Shown in pieces: positions 47,639 through 55,820 of a DNA stretch of 64,000 bases. Origin of the DNA: Cysteiniphilum sp. JM-1 (lineage in GTDB: Bacteria; Pseudomonadota; Gammaproteobacteria; Francisellales; Francisellaceae); NCBI RefSeq assembly GCF_008711525.1, contig NZ_VXKS01000004.1:1-64000 (forward strand). Reading direction: 5' to 3'. Position 1 is the stretch's first letter, and every line of letters starts with the position of its first letter. A model generated the notes under the pieces. It saw nothing but the letters and a program-made list of their open reading frames with translations. It had not been told where the DNA came from and ran no database searches. Both the position numbers and the translations under genes were made by a program.

Positions 47639-48654
47639 TTAGGGAAATCACAACGAAACATACTACCCTTACCAAGGTCACTTTGAATGCTTAATGAGGC
47701 TTTATGACGAATAAGCACGTGTTTGACAATTGCCAACCCAAGACCAGCGCCGCCTGTTTCGGGTGAGCGACCTTTGTCAACGCGGTAAAAACGCTCAGTT
47801 AGACGCGGGATATGCTTTTGCTCAATACCTAAGCCTTCATCTTTGACATAAAAGTGCTTGCCATGTTTATCCTGATACCAAGCAATCGTGATTCTTCCGC
47901 CATTTGGCGAATAACGCACCGCATTGATAATCAAATTACTAAAGCAGCTATTGATCTCTTTTTCATTGCCTTGAAGCGCCAATCCTTCATCAATATCTAT
48001 AACAAACTCATGCTTATCCGTACCTAATGTTTTTGCTGACTCGATAATTTCAATGAGCATGGGTGCCACATGCAGAGTTTCTAGTTCACCTTTTTGCACC
48101 TGATGACTTTGAACCTTAGACAACAGCAACAAATCCTCAATAAGCCACTCAATACGCATCATTTGTTGCTGCATTTGCTCGAAATAAGGTAACCATTCAC
48201 TTAAATGCTCAGCAACATCTGGCTGCATCAATTCCAAATAACCACGAATAACCGTCAACGGTGTACGCATTTCATGTGATACATTGGCAACAAAATCTTG
48301 ACGCATACGCTCAATATGATGACGAAAACCGGCATCTTGCGTAATAAGCAAGAAATGCTGATCATAGGGAATAAGTACCACAGACAATATCTGATCCGGT
48401 GTTTTGGGTAACGGCAACTCAAAGGTGCTCATGTTTTTTTGTCGCAAGTAAGTCAATAAAGCAGGAAATTCAAAAACTTCAGTAATATTTTGCGTCAATT
48501 GCGCGCTTGATAGTTGAAAAAAGTTTTTAGCCGGTTGATTAAACCATTGCATTATTCCTTCTTGATCAATGATGACAACGGCATCAGTAATACCTTGCGC
48601 GAAGGTCTTTGCCCACAGCAAGCCAATTTTATTATGCTCATCTACCATTTTCAC
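47635..48654 (-). CDS. phoR: PhoR-type histidine kinase without membrane segments
   Basis: 339 residues. PAS-like domain (about 15-105), HisKA with VSHEMRTPLTV (H127), then HATPase: SNLIINAVRYSPNGG, YVKDEGLGIEQKHIPRLTERFYR, GGAGLGLAIVKHVLIRH. E. coli PhoR (431) starts with two TM helices; they are missing here and the gene's ATG overlaps the end of phoB (4 bases), so no longer start fits. It may be cytoplasmic or tethered by a partner. Acts with PhoB in phosphate control. Confidence 0.85.
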   Translation of the reverse strand: MKMVDEHNKIGLLWAKTFAQGITDAVVIIDQEGIMQWFNQPAKNFFQLSSAQLTQNITEVFEFPALLTYLRQKNMSTFELPLPKTPDQILSVVLIPYDQHFLLITQDAGFRHHIERMRQDFVANVSHEMRTPLTVIRGYLELMQPDVAEHLSEWLPYFEQMQQQMMRIEWLIEDLLLLSKVQSHQVQKGELETLHVAPMLIEIIESAKTLGTDKHEFVIDIDEGLALQGNEKEINSCFSNLIINAVRYSPNGGRITIAWYQDKHGKHFYVKDEGLGIEQKHIPRLTERFYRVDKGRSPETGGAGLGLAIVKHVLIRHKASLSIQSDLGKGSMFRCDFPN

Positions 48655-49349
48655 ACCAACTCTTGATTAATTAGTTGATAACCTTCGCCACGAATCGCAC
48701 GCAAATAAATATCATAATGAAAAGGCGCTAAGAGCTTCCTAATGCGAGCAATATGCACATCAACCGTGCGCTCGGTAATCTCTTTGTCGGCATTCCAAAC
48801 ATGATCTAGAATGCGCGCACGCGACAATGTTTTACCAGCATGTTTCATTAAATAGGTGATTAACTTAAATTCAAGTCGCCCACATTTAATGACTTCACCC
48901 TTAAATACCAGTGAATGACTTTCTAAATCAGCATTAAGCTCTCGAAAAGTAAGTTTTGACTTATCGTCATTCCCCCCTTTTGTCCGCTTCAACAAAGCCT
49001 GAATACGCATAACAAGCTCTTTAGGCGAGAATGGCTTGGTGACATAATCATCAACCCCCATGCCAAATCCTCTTAACACATCACCTTCCTCGGCTTTGGC
49101 TGTCAGCATAATTACTGGCAAACTCTCAAGTGGTTTCGTTTGCCTGATTTGCGTTAATAGTTTGATGCCACTGGTATCTGGCAACATCCAATCCAATAAA
49201 ATCAGATCAATACTTGAATCACTCATTAGTAATTTCAATGCTTGCATGCCATTTTCAGCCATTACCACCTCATATTGTTGGCGAGTTAATGTCAGTTGCA
49301 ATAACTGCCGTATAGGTGGCTCATCATCCACAATTAGTATTTTTGCCAT
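48651..49349 (-). CDS. phoB: PhoB-type response regulator
   Basis: 232 residues. Receiver: DDEPPIRQ (D8, D9), phosphorylated D53 in LLDWMLPDTSG, then MLTAKAEEGD, and the OmpR/PhoB winged helix with SRARILDHVW, TERTVDVHIARIRKLL, IRGEGY. It would bind pho boxes; pst genes are not in the window. Confidence 0.92.
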   Translation of the reverse strand: MAKILIVDDEPPIRQLLQLTLTRQQYEVVMAENGMQALKLLMSDSSIDLILLDWMLPDTSGIKLLTQIRQTKPLESLPVIMLTAKAEEGDVLRGFGMGVDDYVTKPFSPKELVMRIQALLKRTKGGNDDKSKLTFRELNADLESHSLVFKGEVIKCGRLEFKLITYLMKHAGKTLSRARILDHVWNADKEITERTVDVHIARIRKLLAPFHYDIYLRAIRGEGYQLINQELV

Positions 49350-49468
49350 ATGATCATCAAACCTTACTTAGATTCACCATAAAATGCTAACTTATCTACG
49401 CTAAAGATTCTAGTAGTATCACGGTAAGCCATATTGAGCAAGTGCACCAGATAGCATTTTGACGCATA

Positions 49469-49496
49469 TTGATTTCGCTATTTATTGTGTTATAGT
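49469..49496 (+). promoter_or_regulatory. Promoter of the crcB transcript
   Basis: TTGATT (49469-49474), 16 bases, TATAGT (49491-49496). The start would fall just before the riboswitch. Confidence 0.55.
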
Positions 49497-49506
49497 TTGC
49501 CGCCAA

Positions 49507-49588
49507 GGAAATGACGTTCTTCCCAAGTGTACAAATGATTATATCGATCAAACACTTAAACCATCCTTTAAGATTGATGACGTCTATG
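49507..49588 (+). promoter_or_regulatory. Fluoride riboswitch (crcB motif)
   Basis: GGAAATGACGTTCTTCC (49507-49523) matches the conserved GG.GATGG..TTC..CC stem-loop, and TGATGACGTCTATG (49575-49588) the 3' box. The pseudoknot GACGT(49513-49517)/ACGTC(49580-49584) forms and differs in sequence from the Pseudomonas syringae version, so it is kept by compensation. A further hairpin CTTAAA/TTTAAG lies between. The position before crcB is as expected. Confidence 0.88.
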
Positions 49589-49617
49589 TAATACAAACTT
49601 AAAGGAGAATTACAACG

Positions 49618-50004
49618 ATGTTAACATTATTATTAGTTGGTTTAGGTGGTGGCTTAGGTTCTATCAGTCGCTTTGGCTTATCTGAGTTTATTTACAAAGT
49701 GTTTGGTAAATCTTTCCCTCATGGCATTTTGATTGTCAACATTTTAGGATGTCTGTTGATTGGTGCATTGGCAGCATTTTTTCAGAAAGAGCGCTTGCTT
49801 GAGCATTTTCTCACACCACACTTTAGAGCCTTATTAATCACCGGCTTCTTAGGTGGATTTACAACCTTCTCAAGTTTTAGTCTAGATGCCTTAACGCTCC
49901 TACAAAAAGGTGAATGGTCAAAGGCAATTATTTACATTATGCTTAGCGTTCTTATTTCGATGATTGCCGTTTTTGTCGGCTTTTATTTAGTTGAGAAATA
50001 TTAG
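49618..50004 (+). CDS. crcB: Fluoride channel CrcB (Fluc)
   Basis: 128 residues, four TM helices. GGGLGSISRFGLSEF, PHGILIVNILGCLLIGAL and GFLGGFTTFSSFSLDALTLL are the family signatures (the last with the pore Phe residues). It acts as a dual-topology dimer to export F-. AAAGGAG lies 10 bases before the ATG, in reach of the riboswitch. Confidence 0.95.
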   Translation: MLTLLLVGLGGGLGSISRFGLSEFIYKVFGKSFPHGILIVNILGCLLIGALAAFFQKERLLEHFLTPHFRALLITGFLGGFTTFSSFSLDALTLLQKGEWSKAIIYIMLSVLISMIAVFVGFYLVEKY

Positions 50005-50011
50005 GATCTAT

Positions 50012-51415
50012 TTATTCACCAAGATTTTTAAGCGGAACACCGTTTTCTAAATTCTTTTCAATATGCTCAAGGCTGACACCTTTTGTCTCAGGCACGAAGA
50101 ACTTCAAGAAGATCATTGCCAAGATACAAAAGCCACCAAACACAAAGAATATCGAGGCATTACCATAAAACTTCATAAAGCTTAATGCATTTGCCATCAC
50201 AACGCCTGCAAATGTCCAGTTAACCATTGTCGTTACGGTCATGCCAATTTCACGTCCCTTTAATGGGAAGATTTCTGCACAAATCACCCAAGCAACAGGC
50301 CCCCAAGAGCAGGCAAAACCAAAAATATAGACAACTGCTGACAATAATAAAACAGTTTTTGATAACCCACTAGGTGACGCATTGCCTGCCATTGATAGGA
50401 AAGCGAAGCCTGCTGCAAACATTGACACCATCATCACCACAGCACCAACATACAGCAGTTTCTTGCGACCCCACTTTTCAATCCATTTAATTGCTGGAAA
50501 AGTAAAAAGCATATTAACCGTTGGAATAGCTAAAAGCGCTATGATTCCCGTCATACCTGCATAACCAAAAATCGTTGGCGCGTAGTAAATCATCATGTTA
50601 ATACCAACGAGCTGTTGGAACATCTGCAATACCACACCAACAATCAATACTTTCCAGAAGAAACCTTTAGAAAGCATATTAAAGCCAACACCTTTGTTGA
50701 CTGAAATGCTTTCTTTGATTTCATTAACCTCGTCATCAATTTCCTTCTGTGATGCACGCACACGCTTTAGCACTGAAATAGCTTGCGCTTCTTTGCCTTT
50801 TAACAGCAACCAACGCGGACTTTCTGGCAGGAATACACTCCCTAAAAACATGACAAATGCAAACACGACAATCACGCCAAACATCAAAGATAGTGAAATT
50901 TCAACATGTCCTAATGCCTTGGCAATAAAAACATTTGTGATCGCAATCAAGAATATACCAATGGTAATCATTAGCTGAAACAATGTCGCCATACCACCGC
51001 GAATAGCTTTTGGCGCAGTTTCAGATAAATATAGTGGCACAGTAAATGAAGCGATACCGACCGCGAATCCTAAACCAAAGCGGCACGCTGTAAGCACGAA
51101 CAATGGCGGCAAAAAAGCCGAGATTAATGAAAAAGCAGTGAATAGAAACCCTGCTAGCACAAGTACTTTCTTGCGCCCTAGAGAGCGCGCAAATAACCCA
51201 CTAAGCAAAGCACCCAGAATACCACCCCACGCCAAAACAGCCGAATAATGCTCGCCTTGCTGTGTGGTCAAGCCATAGACATGGTCAATCGTTGATAATG
51301 AGTTGGCAATAAAGCCTTGGTCTAAACCAAATAGTAAACCGCCTAATGCACCGATTAAGCAGATCATATAGACCAGTTTTTGATACTCTTTTTTTGCATT
51401 GACATTAGCTGTCAT
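50012..51415 (-). CDS. Sugar:H+ symporter, MFS sugar-porter family
   Basis: 467 residues, 12 TM. The signatures are present: GLLFGLDQGFIANSL (TM1), FARSLGRKKVLVLAG, RFGLGFAVGIASFTVPLYLSE, LPESPRWLL and QQLVGINMMIYYAPTIF. Related to XylE/GalP/AraE of E. coli. GGGGAG precedes the start. The gene is divergent from the ROK kinase, which probably phosphorylates its substrate. Confidence 0.88.
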   Translation of the reverse strand: MTANVNAKKEYQKLVYMICLIGALGGLLFGLDQGFIANSLSTIDHVYGLTTQQGEHYSAVLAWGGILGALLSGLFARSLGRKKVLVLAGFLFTAFSLISAFLPPLFVLTACRFGLGFAVGIASFTVPLYLSETAPKAIRGGMATLFQLMITIGIFLIAITNVFIAKALGHVEISLSLMFGVIVVFAFVMFLGSVFLPESPRWLLLKGKEAQAISVLKRVRASQKEIDDEVNEIKESISVNKGVGFNMLSKGFFWKVLIVGVVLQMFQQLVGINMMIYYAPTIFGYAGMTGIIALLAIPTVNMLFTFPAIKWIEKWGRKKLLYVGAVVMMVSMFAAGFAFLSMAGNASPSGLSKTVLLLSAVVYIFGFACSWGPVAWVICAEIFPLKGREIGMTVTTMVNWTFAGVVMANALSFMKFYGNASIFFVFGGFCILAMIFLKFFVPETKGVSLEHIEKNLENGVPLKNLGE

Positions 51416-51801
51416 TGGATTCTCCCCGTTTTTTTTAACATTTGTTGAGATAAATAATAAATGATAAAAATATGTTAACGCAGTATTGCAGCAATAATTG
51501 CATACCTTGTCAATAAATTACTTATTTATTGCTTAAAATAATTGGGCGTCACTTTTGCCAAGTTTCAAATGACCGTATCCATACAAAGTCAACCATAGAA
51601 AAGTCATACGCTTTTTTGTCAAAAAATCAATCATATTGCTTAAGCTAATAATCACAATGATCACTTTACGCTTTTCATCTTCAAGTTATTTATCCTGTCA
51701 TTTGGCTGCTATTTGCTTGTTAACTGCACTTAAAATGCGATATATTTGCCATGAACAAATTTCTGCAAATACAAAATAAAAAAGAATAAGGTAACCGAAT
51801 T
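51416..51801. other. Divergent control region between porter and kinase
   Basis: 386 bp, A/T-rich. A plus-strand promoter fits the kinase: TTGTTA (51717-51722), 18 bases, TATATT (51741-51746). An odd 11-bp palindrome GCAATAATTGC (51491-51501) with an overlapping ATTGCAGCAAT could be an operator. No minus-strand promoter is convincing and no gene is seen. Confidence 0.4.
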
Positions 51802-52728
51802 ATGCATAATTTTTTAGGCGCTATTGAAGCTGGAGGCACTAAGTTTGTCTGTGCAATCGGCACTGATGACGGAAAAATTCTACAACGCATTCGCATTAAA
51901 ACAAGTACACCTGAAGTCACTATGCCCGAAGTTATTGGTTTTTTCCGTGAGCACATGCACAATTACCCCCTTAAGGCAATTGGCTGTGGGTCTTTTGGTC
52001 CTATTGACCCTGATATCAATTCCAAAACATATGGTCATATCACCCACACGCCCAAACTACCATGGCGCGATTATAATATTGTTAAAACATTAGAAGATGC
52101 ATTACAAATACCTGTTGCATTTGATACGGATGTCAATGCCGCGGCACTAGGCGAGCATCGCTGGGGTGCTGGCAAAGGGATCAGTGATTTGATTTATCTA
52201 ACCGTAGGCACAGGCGTTGGCGGCGGTGCTATCGTCAATAATCAGTTAGTGCACGGCAGTGCTCATCCTGAGATGGGGCACATTTATATACCTGTTGATT
52301 TAACACAGGATGATTTCACAGGCATTTGTCCATATCACGAGCGTTGCTTAGAGGGTCTAGCCTCAGGTCCTGCTTTGAAAGCGCGTTGGCAGGTTGATTC
52401 AGCACTAGATCTTGCTGATAATCACATTGCTTGGGAGCTAGAAGCTGAATATCTATCATATGCACTTGTAAACTATATGATGTGTTTTGTCCCTAAGCGC
52501 ATTATCTTAGGAGGTGGGGTTATGAAACAGACGCACTTATTTGAGAAGATTCATACTAAAGTAAAAGCAAAAATCAATGGCTATCTGAATCAAGACTATT
52601 GTGATAGTATCCCATCGATTATTGTGCCGCCGGCTTTAGCAGATAATGCTGGTATTATGGGTGCTTTGGCTTTAGCTAGTACCGCCGCAGGCGCCACGCT
52701 AGCAAAAAACCCACTTGAGGTCGAATAA
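51802..52728 (+). CDS. ROK-family sugar kinase (fructokinase-like)
   Basis: 308 residues. IEAGGTKFVCAIG (phosphate-binding start), GCGSFGPID, FDTDVNAAALGEHRWGAGKG, LTVGTGVGGGAIVNN and the zinc-site HPEMGHIYIP...CPYHERCLEGLASG. This matches ROK fructokinases. The product may be fructose 6-phosphate. The cupin gene follows within 45 bases. Confidence 0.87.
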   Translation: MHNFLGAIEAGGTKFVCAIGTDDGKILQRIRIKTSTPEVTMPEVIGFFREHMHNYPLKAIGCGSFGPIDPDINSKTYGHITHTPKLPWRDYNIVKTLEDALQIPVAFDTDVNAAALGEHRWGAGKGISDLIYLTVGTGVGGGAIVNNQLVHGSAHPEMGHIYIPVDLTQDDFTGICPYHERCLEGLASGPALKARWQVDSALDLADNHIAWELEAEYLSYALVNYMMCFVPKRIILGGGVMKQTHLFEKIHTKVKAKINGYLNQDYCDSIPSIIVPPALADNAGIMGALALASTAAGATLAKNPLEVE

Positions 52729-52771
52729 TCACAAACACATACAAAATAAATTAATTGTTAAGGCACTAAAC

Positions 52772-53128
52772 ATGGATATAAATGAAGTAGGTAAAGTATA
52801 TGAACGCCCTTGGGGAACATATCGCACGATTGAATTAGCAACCGGTTATCAGGTAAAAGTAATTACTGTTAATCCTGGCGGGCAATTATCTTTGCAAAAA
52901 CATTTCAAACGCGCCGAGCATTGGGTAGTTGTTAAAGGTTCGCCAACTTTCACCATTGGTGAGAGCAAAAAAATGTATCACGCCAATGATCATGTTTATA
53001 TTGAGAAAGAGGAAATCCACCGCATGGAAAACACAACGGATTCGCCATGTGAAATCGTTGAAGTACAGATCGGCAATTACCTTGGCGAAGATGATATTGT
53101 TAGATTGGAAGATATTTATAACCGTTAA
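52772..53128 (+). CDS. Cupin, mannose-6-phosphate isomerase type II-like
   Basis: 118 residues from the ATG at 52772. ERPWGTYRTIE, VNPGGQLSLQKHFKRAEHWVVVKG and EIHRMENTTDSPCEIVEVQIG are the short cupin part of type II PMI/GMP proteins, with metal ligands H, H and E. It probably interconverts mannose 6-phosphate and fructose 6-phosphate, or is a related isomerase; the nucleotidyltransferase half is absent. Confidence 0.82.
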   Translation: MDINEVGKVYERPWGTYRTIELATGYQVKVITVNPGGQLSLQKHFKRAEHWVVVKGSPTFTIGESKKMYHANDHVYIEKEEIHRMENTTDSPCEIVEVQIGNYLGEDDIVRLEDIYNR

Positions 53129-53346
53129 TTAGTGCCAGTTGATACCAAGCCAAAACCTTTAATCAGCTAAGATAAAAGTATATTTTTTAGGCTGCATGCC
53201 ATACACCCCTACAGTAAAACCAAATACAAATGCCCAACCTCTCAAATACAGTTAAATCTTTTTAAATAAAAACTTGTAATTTTTTTCTTAAGCGCAATCT
53301 ATAGCGATCATGATTTTATAAACCCAATCATTTAAGCGGGGAAACT

Positions 53347-53901
53347 ATGTTAGAAATGAAAGGTACTACGATTTTATGTGTACGTCGTGGCGATGAAGTT
53401 GTCATTGGTGGCGACGGTCAAGCAACACTAGGCAATACGGTTGCAAAAGATAATATCATCAAAGTACGCAAATTAAGTAACGGTAAAGTATTAACAGGGT
53501 TTGCTGGATCAACAGCCGATGCTTTTACCTTGTTTGAAAAGTTTGAGCAAAAGCTTGATTTTTACCAAGGAAACCTTGAACGCGCCTCCGTTGAGATGGT
53601 GCGTGAATGGCGCCTAGATCGCATGATGAGCAAGCTTGAAGCGATGATTATTGTTGCTGATGAAAACAAATCCCTTCTTATCTCAGGTGTTGGTGATGTC
53701 ATGGCAGCGGATGAAAAAGGCATTTTATCAATTGGTTCAGGTTCGGCTTTTGCAAAAGCTGCGGCACATGCCTTGGTCGATAATACAGAGCTTTCAGCCT
53801 ATGATATCGTTAAGAAAAGTCTCAATATTGCCGCAGATATCTGCATTTACACCAATCATAACTTAACCATTGAAAAGCTTGCTAACAAAGCAGCCGTATA
53901 A
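53347..53901 (+). CDS. hslV: HslV protease subunit
   Basis: 184 residues. A 6-residue propeptide MLEMKG precedes the catalytic Thr7 in [20 protein letters not shown]; such short propeptides occur in other HslV. It forms the double hexamer core with HslU. 22 bases before hslU. Confidence 0.96.
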   Translation: MLEMKGTTILCVRRGDEVVIGGDGQATLGNTVAKDNIIKVRKLSNGKVLTGFAGSTADAFTLFEKFEQKLDFYQGNLERASVEMVREWRLDRMMSKLEAMIIVADENKSLLISGVGDVMAADEKGILSIGSGSAFAKAAAHALVDNTELSAYDIVKKSLNIAADICIYTNHNLTIEKLANKAAV

Positions 53902-53923
53902 TTGACACAAGGGGATAGAAATT

Positions 53924-55273
53924 ATGTCACAAATGACACCTAAAGAAATTGTCAGTGAATTAGACCGCTTTATTATCGGTCAAAAAGATGCAAAAAAAGC
54001 AGTTGCCATAGCGCTTAGAAACCGCTGGCGTAGAATGCAGCTTGAAGATGGTATGCGCCAAGAAGTAACACCTAAAAATATTTTAATGATTGGACCAACT
54101 GGCGTTGGTAAAACAGAGATCGCACGACGCTTAGCAAAGCTTGCCAATGCGCCATTTATCAAAATTGAAGCGACAAAGTTTACCGAAGTAGGTTATGTTG
54201 GTAAAGATGTCGACTCTATCATTCGCGATTTAGCAGACATCTCAATCAAGATGTATCGTGAGCAAGAGAAAACCAAAGTCGCCGTTCGTGCTGAAGAGCT
54301 CGCAAAAGAACGGATACTAGATGCCTTATTGCCTGCAGCGCGTGAGAGCAAAGTGGGCTTTGCTAATGAACCCGTTGAAGTCGAGCAAAAAACTGAAAAT
54401 ACAACACGCCAACTTTTCAGAAAAAAACTTGCCGCAGGCGAGCTTAACGATAAAGAAATTGAGATTGATATCGCCATGGCAGCACCGCAGATGAATATCA
54501 TGGGACCTCCAGGCATGGAGGACATGACAAATCAATTGCAAAGCTTATTCTCATCGATGGGTGATGAACGTAAGAAGCGTCGTAAAATCAAGGTTAAAGA
54601 CGCCTTAAAATTACTACAAGATGAAGAAGCAGGCAAGCTAGTTAATGAAGATGATATTAAGCTTAAAGCCATCGAAGCTGTTGAGCAAAATGGTATTGTA
54701 TTTATTGATGAAATTGACAAGGTTTGTAAAAAGTCCGACCAACGCGGTGGAGATGTCTCACGCGAAGGTGTCCAGCGTGATTTATTGCCATTAGTCGAAG
54801 GTTCAACCGTCAGCACCAAATATGGCATGATCAAAACAGATCACGTGTTATTTATCGCCTCAGGCGCTTTCCATGTTGCCAAGCCATCAGATTTAATTCC
54901 TGAGTTACAAGGACGCTTGCCGATCCGTGTTGAGCTAAGATCACTTGAAGTTGAAGACTTTGTACGTATTCTCACAGAGCCTGATTATTCATTGATTAAA
55001 CAGTATGTTGCTCTATTAGGCACCGAAGGTGTCGAGATCGTCTTTGAAGAAGAGGCCATTAGACGTATTGCTGAGATTTCATTCCGCGTTAATGAGGAAG
55101 TTGAAAACATCGGCGCACGACGCCTGCACACGGTACTTGAACGCTTATTGGAAGAAGTTTCTTTTGATGCTTCTGATCGCACTGAAAAAACCTTTAGCGT
55201 CAGCAGTGATTACGTCAATGAAAAACTGGGGAATTTGGTCAAGGATCGTGACTTAAGTCAGTACATTCTGTAG
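53924..55273 (+). CDS. hslU: HslU unfoldase ATPase
   Basis: 449 residues. Walker [18 protein letters not shown], pore GYVG in [13 protein letters not shown], Walker [15 protein letters not shown], and the C-terminal tail SQYIL that activates HslV. The I domain is about 110-240. No convincing sigma-32 promoter before hslV was found. Confidence 0.97.
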   Translation: MSQMTPKEIVSELDRFIIGQKDAKKAVAIALRNRWRRMQLEDGMRQEVTPKNILMIGPTGVGKTEIARRLAKLANAPFIKIEATKFTEVGYVGKDVDSIIRDLADISIKMYREQEKTKVAVRAEELAKERILDALLPAARESKVGFANEPVEVEQKTENTTRQLFRKKLAAGELNDKEIEIDIAMAAPQMNIMGPPGMEDMTNQLQSLFSSMGDERKKRRKIKVKDALKLLQDEEAGKLVNEDDIKLKAIEAVEQNGIVFIDEIDKVCKKSDQRGGDVSREGVQRDLLPLVEGSTVSTKYGMIKTDHVLFIASGAFHVAKPSDLIPELQGRLPIRVELRSLEVEDFVRILTEPDYSLIKQYVALLGTEGVEIVFEEEAIRRIAEISFRVNEEVENIGARRLHTVLERLLEEVSFDASDRTEKTFSVSSDYVNEKLGNLVKDRDLSQYIL

Positions 55274-55332
55274 CGCATTTGTACACTTCAGAAAAATTCG
55301 TCAATAAACGTATGAAAACTCAAAAAATACAA

Positions 55333-55360
55333 TTGACATTAGGGGTTTAGCCCTTATAAT
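55333..55360 (+). promoter_or_regulatory. Consensus promoter of the tRNA Gly-Cys-Leu cluster
   Basis: Perfect TTGACA (55333-55338), 16 bases, perfect TATAAT (55355-55360), 14 bases before the first tRNA. Confidence 0.9.
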
Positions 55361-55373
55361 CTGATCCTGTTCT

Positions 55374-55448
55374 GCGGGAATAGCTCAGTGGTAGAGCACA
55401 ACCTTGCCAAGGTTGGGGTCGCGAGTTCGAACCTCGTTTCCCGCTCCA
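55374..55448 (+). tRNA. tRNA-Gly (GCC)
   Basis: 75 nt: GCGGGAATAGCTCAG start, anticodon GCC in TTGCCAA, GAGTTCGAACCTC, encoded CCA. Confidence 0.96.
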
Positions 55449-55451
55449 GTT

Positions 55452-55525
55452 GGCTGGGTAGCAAAGTGGTTATGCAGAGGCCTGCAAAGCCTTGGACACC
55501 GGTTCGATTCCGGTCTCAGCCTCCA
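55452..55525 (+). tRNA. tRNA-Cys (GCA)
   Basis: 74 nt: GGCTGGGTAGCAAAG start, anticodon GCA in CTGCAAA, GGTTCGATTCC, encoded CCA. Three bases after tRNA-Gly. Confidence 0.96.
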
Positions 55526-55537
55526 GAACAAGTCTTT

Positions 55538-55626
55538 GCCCGGGTGGTGAAATTGGTAGACACAAGGGACTTAAAATCCCTCGAGACTTAACTCTCGTGC
55601 CGGTTCGACTCCGGCCCCGGGCACCA
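55538..55626 (+). tRNA. tRNA-Leu (UAA)
   Basis: 89 nt, class II: GCCCGGGTGGTGAAATTGG start, anticodon TAA in CTTAAAA, long variable arm, GGTTCGACTCC, encoded CCA. Confidence 0.96.
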
Positions 55627-55760
55627 TCAAATTTTCCCAATGCAAAATATTAAAAATCAACATCTTGTTATATACATTTAGAGCATGATCTCATCGAGAC
55701 AATAATTCATTTATATTTATCGGGACAAATTGAGATTGTAACAATCATTGTTAACTCTAT

Positions 55761-55800
55761 ATCACTATCTATCGCAACCTCTTTTGCGATAGATAGTGAT
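55761..55800. repeat. Perfect 17-bp inverted repeat
   Basis: ATCACTATCTATCGCAA (55761-55777) and its exact complement (55784-55800) around the 6-base loop CCTCTT. There is no T-run on the correct side for either strand, so it is not a standard terminator. It lies between tRNA-Leu and the end of the malic enzyme gene. Confidence 0.9.
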
Positions 55801-55820
55801 CCAAAAAAGTCCTTAAGAAA

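Noticed and set aside
49575-49588. MetJ box (AGACGTCT-like)
   Set aside because: GACGTCTAT is part of the fluoride riboswitch pseudoknot; the neighbour is crcB, not a met gene, and there is no tandem second box.
53270-53346. Heat-shock (sigma-32) promoter of hslVU
   Set aside because: CTTGTAA is present but no CCCCAT-type -10 at 13-15 bases; spacing to TATAGC is 20 bases.
55400-55620. Protein-coding frame across the tRNA cluster
   Set aside because: Three complete cloverleaves with CCA explain the sequence.
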